From Verrucomicrobiota bacterium (GTDB lineage: Bacteria; Verrucomicrobiota; Verrucomicrobiia; Limisphaerales; AV2): DNA of 7,663 bases. The notes beneath the pieces are model-generated. The model was not told where the DNA came from, did no database searches, and was given only the letters and a program-made list of their open reading frames with translations. Shown here piece after piece: positions 5,190-7,663 of this stretch (positions within the stretch are counted from its first letter, which is position 1; the number at the start of each line of letters is the position of its first letter). The stretch covers positions 1-7,663 of the forward strand of contig QHPW01000309.1 of assembly GCA_003219675.1 (NCBI GenBank). Direction: 5' to 3'. The translations under genes and the position numbers were made by a program.

Positions 5190-6737
5190 ATGACTTCGCC
5201 TTCAGAAATCCAGAAGTCCGACAAGCCGTTGCTGTTCGCTCGCGGCGTCACGAAAATCTTTCCCGGCGCGCGCGCTCTGGATGGCGTTGATTTCACGCTG
5301 CGCCGCGGTGAAATCCACACGCTGCTGGGCGAGAACGGGGCCGGCAAAAGCACGCTCATCAAGGTGCTCACCGGCGTTTACCGGCGCGACGGCGGCGAGA
5401 TCCTTTTCGACGGCTTTCCGATCGACCCGCGTTCGCCGGCCGAAGCGCAGCGACTCGGCATCAGCACGGTTTATCAGGAGGTCAACCTGGTTCCGTTTTT
5501 GTCCGTGGCGGAGAATATTTTTCTCGGCCGCCAGCCGATGAAGCCGGGTCGCATCGATTGGAAGCAGATCAACGTCCGGTCCGCCGAGGCGCTCCAGCGG
5601 CTCGACGTTGAAGTGGATGTCACCCAGCCGCTCGACAGTTATTCCATCGCAATCCAGCAGATGGTCGCCGTCGCCCGCGCGCTGGACATCCAGGCGAAAG
5701 TACTGGTGCTCGACGAGCCGACTTCGAGTCTTGATGCAAACGAAACCGGGCATCTTTTCGCCGTGCTTCGCAAACTCAAGGCGCAAGGTCTGGGGATCAT
5801 TTTTGTCAGCCACTTTCTCGACCAGGTGTATGCGATCGCCGATCGTCTTACCGTGCTTCGCAACGGCAAGCTGATTGGCGAATACGAAGCGGCGAGACTG
5901 CCACGCCTCGAACTCATCGCTAAAATGATCGGCAAGGACTTGAGCGCGGTGGAGGAAATGAGCGCCCGCCGCGGTGCCGAACCCTCGCGCACAGAGCACA
6001 GGCCGTTTCTCCGGGTCAAAGGACTGGGGCGACGCGGGGCCGTGCATCCGTTCGATCTGGAAATTCGCAGCGGCGAGGTGGTGGGCCTGGCTGGATTGCT
6101 CGGATGCGGGCGGACGGAAATGGCGCGGTTGCTCTTTGGCATCGACCGCGCCGACACCGGGCAGGTTGAAATCGATGGCGTGTCCGCCGGCTTGAGTTCC
6201 CCGAGGGCGGCCATTGCGCACCGGTTCGGGTTCTGTCCCGAGGATCGAAAAACCCAGGCGATCATCCCGGACCTGTCGGTGCGCGAAAACATTGTCCTGG
6301 CGCTGCAAGCGAGCAAGGGATGGATCCGCAGGATTCCGGCGCGGAAGCAACAGGAGCTTGCCGGGAACTACATCCAGGCGCTGGGGATCGCGACGTCGGA
6401 CGCCGGGAAGCCCATCAAATTGTTGAGCGGCGGAAATCAACAGAAAGCGATTCTTGCGCGCTGGCTGGCATCTGAACCGCGCCTGTTGATCCTGGACGAA
6501 CCGACGCGCGGGATCGACGTCGGGGCGAAAGCGGAGATCGAAAAACTGATGGCGCGGCTGTGTGGCGAAGGCATGGCGATTCTATTCATCTCGTCGGAGC
6601 TGGAGGAAGTCGTGCGTGACAGCCATCGGGTCGTGGTCTTGCGGGACCGGAAGAAGGTCTGCGAACTGACCGGCGGGCAGATCGATCTGGCGGCCATTAT
6701 GAAAGCCATTGCCGCGCAGGCAGCAAATGACGAATGA
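5190..6737 (+). CDS. ytfR: YtfR-like sugar ABC transporter ATPase with two nucleotide-binding domains
   Basis: A 515-residue cytoplasmic protein with two fused ABC domains, as usual for the ribose/galactose (CUT2) class; E. coli YtfR is about 500 residues. Domain 1 has Walker A GENGAGKST (47-55), Q-loop VYQEVNL (94-100), a degenerate signature YSIAIQQM (151-158), Walker B VLVLDEPT (171-178) and switch H208 in FVSHFLDQVY. Domain 2 has the degenerate Walker A GLLGCGRTE (302-310), the CUT2 hallmark GFCPEDRKT (347-355), signature LSGGNQQK (412-419) and Walker B LLILDEPTRGID (432-443), with Ser in place of the switch His (ISSE). Domain 1 should bind and hydrolyse ATP normally, while domain 2 looks degenerate, as in its relatives. 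HFLDQVY and RGIDVGA agree with YtfR rather than RbsA or XylG. The ATG at 5190 overlaps the TGA of a tiny repeat-derived frame (ATGA). No Shine-Dalgarno sequence is seen. The last codons (NDE-stop) lie in a GAATGACGAATGAC repeat. Confidence 0.95.
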   Translation: MTSPSEIQKSDKPLLFARGVTKIFPGARALDGVDFTLRRGEIHTLLGENGAGKSTLIKVLTGVYRRDGGEILFDGFPIDPRSPAEAQRLGISTVYQEVNLVPFLSVAENIFLGRQPMKPGRIDWKQINVRSAEALQRLDVEVDVTQPLDSYSIAIQQMVAVARALDIQAKVLVLDEPTSSLDANETGHLFAVLRKLKAQGLGIIFVSHFLDQVYAIADRLTVLRNGKLIGEYEAARLPRLELIAKMIGKDLSAVEEMSARRGAEPSRTEHRPFLRVKGLGRRGAVHPFDLEIRSGEVVGLAGLLGCGRTEMARLLFGIDRADTGQVEIDGVSAGLSSPRAAIAHRFGFCPEDRKTQAIIPDLSVRENIVLALQASKGWIRRIPARKQQELAGNYIQALGIATSDAGKPIKLLSGGNQQKAILARWLASEPRLLILDEPTRGIDVGAKAEIEKLMARLCGEGMAILFISSELEEVVRDSHRVVVLRDRKKVCELTGGQIDLAAIMKAIAAQAANDE

Positions 6738-6860
6738 CGAATTCCGAAGCATCAAGGAAATCCGAATGACAAAAATCGGAATCCATTCGAGCGGCATGGC
6801 GGCGGCCCTTTTCGGGCTTGATCATTTTTTCGTCATTCGTCATTCGTCATTCGGATTTCT
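6725..6860. repeat. Imperfect inverted repeat built from GAATGAC/GTCATTC 7-mers
   Basis: The left arm has AATGACGAATGACGAATTCC (from 6726) and ATCCGAATGAC (about 6758-6768). The right arm has three tandem CGTCATT units (6831-6851) followed by CGGATTTC, and is largely the reverse complement of the left. The element begins within the last codons of ytfR and fills the first half of the ytfR-ytfT gap. A short GCCC-TTTTC-GGGC stem near 6805-6814 with T-rich sequence after it is too weak to call a terminator. Confidence 0.75.
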
Positions 6861-6871
6861 CCATCGCCGTC

Positions 6872-6956
6872 AGTGTCCTAATTTGGTGGCGGCGGTGCTG
6901 CGGCACCGCCGTGCGCCGCGGCAGCGGCGCACCCACCTTAAGCAGATTAGGACACT
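6872..6956. repeat. 85-bp cloverleaf-like element with perfect 11-bp terminal inverted repeats
   Basis: AGTGTCCTAAT (6872-6882) and ATTAGGACACT (6946-6956) are perfect inverted ends. Further in, GGTGG (6885-6889) pairs with CCACC (6933-6937). The middle holds two adjacent perfect 8-bp hairpins: GGCGGTGC (6891-6898) with GCACCGCC (6903-6910), and GTGCGCCG (6911-6918) with CGGCGCAC (6925-6932). The result is a T-shaped or three-way-junction fold. It contains no ORF of its own, which fits a small non-autonomous mobile element or an RNA structure in the operon transcript. It ends 24 bp before the ytfT start. Confidence 0.9.
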
Positions 6957-6980
6957 ACCCCATCGTCCGGTTCCTTGCCC

Positions 6981-7663
6981 ATGAGCGAAACACGGACCGG
7001 GCTCGTGCCCTCCCGATTCCGGCTGCCGTTCTGGCCGCTGGTGGCTCTGGCGGCGCTGTTGTTGTTCAATCTGCTGTTCACAGAGGGCTTTGCCCGCATC
7101 ACGATCAAAGAAGGGCATCTTTACGGCAGCCTGGTGGATATTTTGAAACTTTCGTCGCGCGTGATGCTGGTGTCGTTGGGCATGACACTGGTCATCGCGA
7201 CGGCGGGGGTCGATCTATCCGTCGGCGCGGTGATTGGCATTGCGGGTTCGGTGGCCGCGAAACTGATCGTTCAACAGCAGACGGGGCTGCCGATGGCTCT
7301 GGCGGCGACGTTGGGGATTTGCCTGGTTTTTGGCGCATGGAACGGGATGCTGGTTGCCTGGCTGGGGGTTCAGCCGATTGTGGCGACGCTCATCCTTATG
7401 GTCGCGGGCCGTGGCATTGCGCAACTTCTGACGGACGGACAGATCATTACGGTCGAAAACCCCGGATTCAGCTTCATTGCCGGCGGACATTTCCTGGGAC
7501 TGCCGTTTCCGGTGACGCTGGTGGCGCTGATGCTGTCGATCACGGTGGCGCTGACGCGCGGGACGGCGATGGGACTGTTCATTGAATCGGTGGGCAACAA
7601 TGAAACCGCCAGCTTTCTTGCCGGAGTGAATGTGCGCGCGGTCAAGATGTTTGTTTATATGTT
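6981..7663 (+). CDS. ytfT: YtfT-like sugar ABC transporter permease, N-terminal 227 residues (partial)
   Basis: The frame is open from the ATG at 6981 to the right edge, giving 227 codons of an expected 330-345. Hydrophobic membrane segments are visible at about 16-34, 60-75, 80-97, 105-128, 132-150 and 173-192. The segment GMTLVIATAGVDLSVGAV (67-84) is the hallmark of CUT2-class permeases (E. coli YtfT: GMTLVIATGGIDLSVGAV). WNGMLVAWLGVQPIVATL (120-137) and VAGRGIAQLLTDGQI (141-155) also follow YtfT, as does the loop ESVGNNETASFLAGVNVRAV (202-221), which in this class meets the ATPase. It should form the membrane channel with a YjfF-like partner presumably encoded just past the edge. The start lacks a clear ribosome-binding site and lies 243 bp after ytfR, across two repeat elements. 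A TTG two codons upstream is an unlikely alternative. Confidence 0.92.
   Translation, partial: MSETRTGLVPSRFRLPFWPLVALAALLLFNLLFTEGFARITIKEGHLYGSLVDILKLSSRVMLVSLGMTLVIATAGVDLSVGAVIGIAGSVAAKLIVQQQTGLPMALAATLGICLVFGAWNGMLVAWLGVQPIVATLILMVAGRGIAQLLTDGQIITVENPGFSFIAGGHFLGLPFPVTLVALMLSITVALTRGTAMGLFIESVGNNETASFLAGVNVRAVKMFVYM

Noticed and set aside
5202..6440. 412-aa minus-strand ORF opposite ytfR
   Set aside because: It is antisense to a fully motif-supported ABC ATPase and has no recognisable domain.

Overview
The window (7,663 bp, GC-rich) looks like a chromosomal segment of a Verrucomicrobia-type bacterium, possibly of the Pedosphaera/Limisphaerales group. I infer this from the style of the genes: a Tat-exported Gfo/Idh/MocA oxidoreductase, a single-domain response regulator, a carbohydrate-uptake operon with its own secreted glycosidase, and intergenic gaps packed with hairpin repeats. 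No rRNA, tRNA or marker gene is present, so the taxonomy is only a suggestion.

Left part (1-1673), all minus strand: the 5' end of a Tat-signal Gfo/Idh/MocA oxidoreductase gene (runs off the left edge), about 475 bp of repeat-filled DNA, a short doubtful ORF (98 aa), and a complete Rcp1/CheY-like response regulator that overlaps the short ORF by 32 bp. A 126-bp gap (1674-1799) separates the regulator from the divergent plus-strand operon.

Right part (1800-7663), all plus strand: a YtfQ-like sugar-binding protein, a secreted GH43 glycosidase with a C-terminal beta-sandwich domain, a YtfR-like double ABC ATPase, and the first 227 codons of a YtfT-like permease. The partner permease YjfF would be expected beyond the right edge. 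In E. coli the YtfQRT-YjfF transporter imports galactofuranose. Here a secreted GH43 enzyme (arabino- or galactofuranosidase-type family) sits inside the operon, suggesting a furanoside release-and-import unit. The GH43 protein appears to lack about 20-25 residues around the place where the family's middle catalytic Asp normally lies.

The most unusual content is between the genes. Three gaps (about 482-802, 2941-3199 and 4848-5186) are built from alternating modules bounded by the 8-9 bp words CCATGAAC(C) and (G)GTTCATGG: hairpin or branched-hairpin modules of about 70-79 bp alternate with linkers of 34 or 37 bp. At least five unrelated hairpin sequences occupy the same kind of slot. The array ends exactly on the GH43 start codon and 3 bp before the ytfR start codon. 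A different 85-bp element (6872-6956), with an 11-bp perfect terminal inverted repeat and two internal 8-bp hairpins, lies between ytfR and ytfT.
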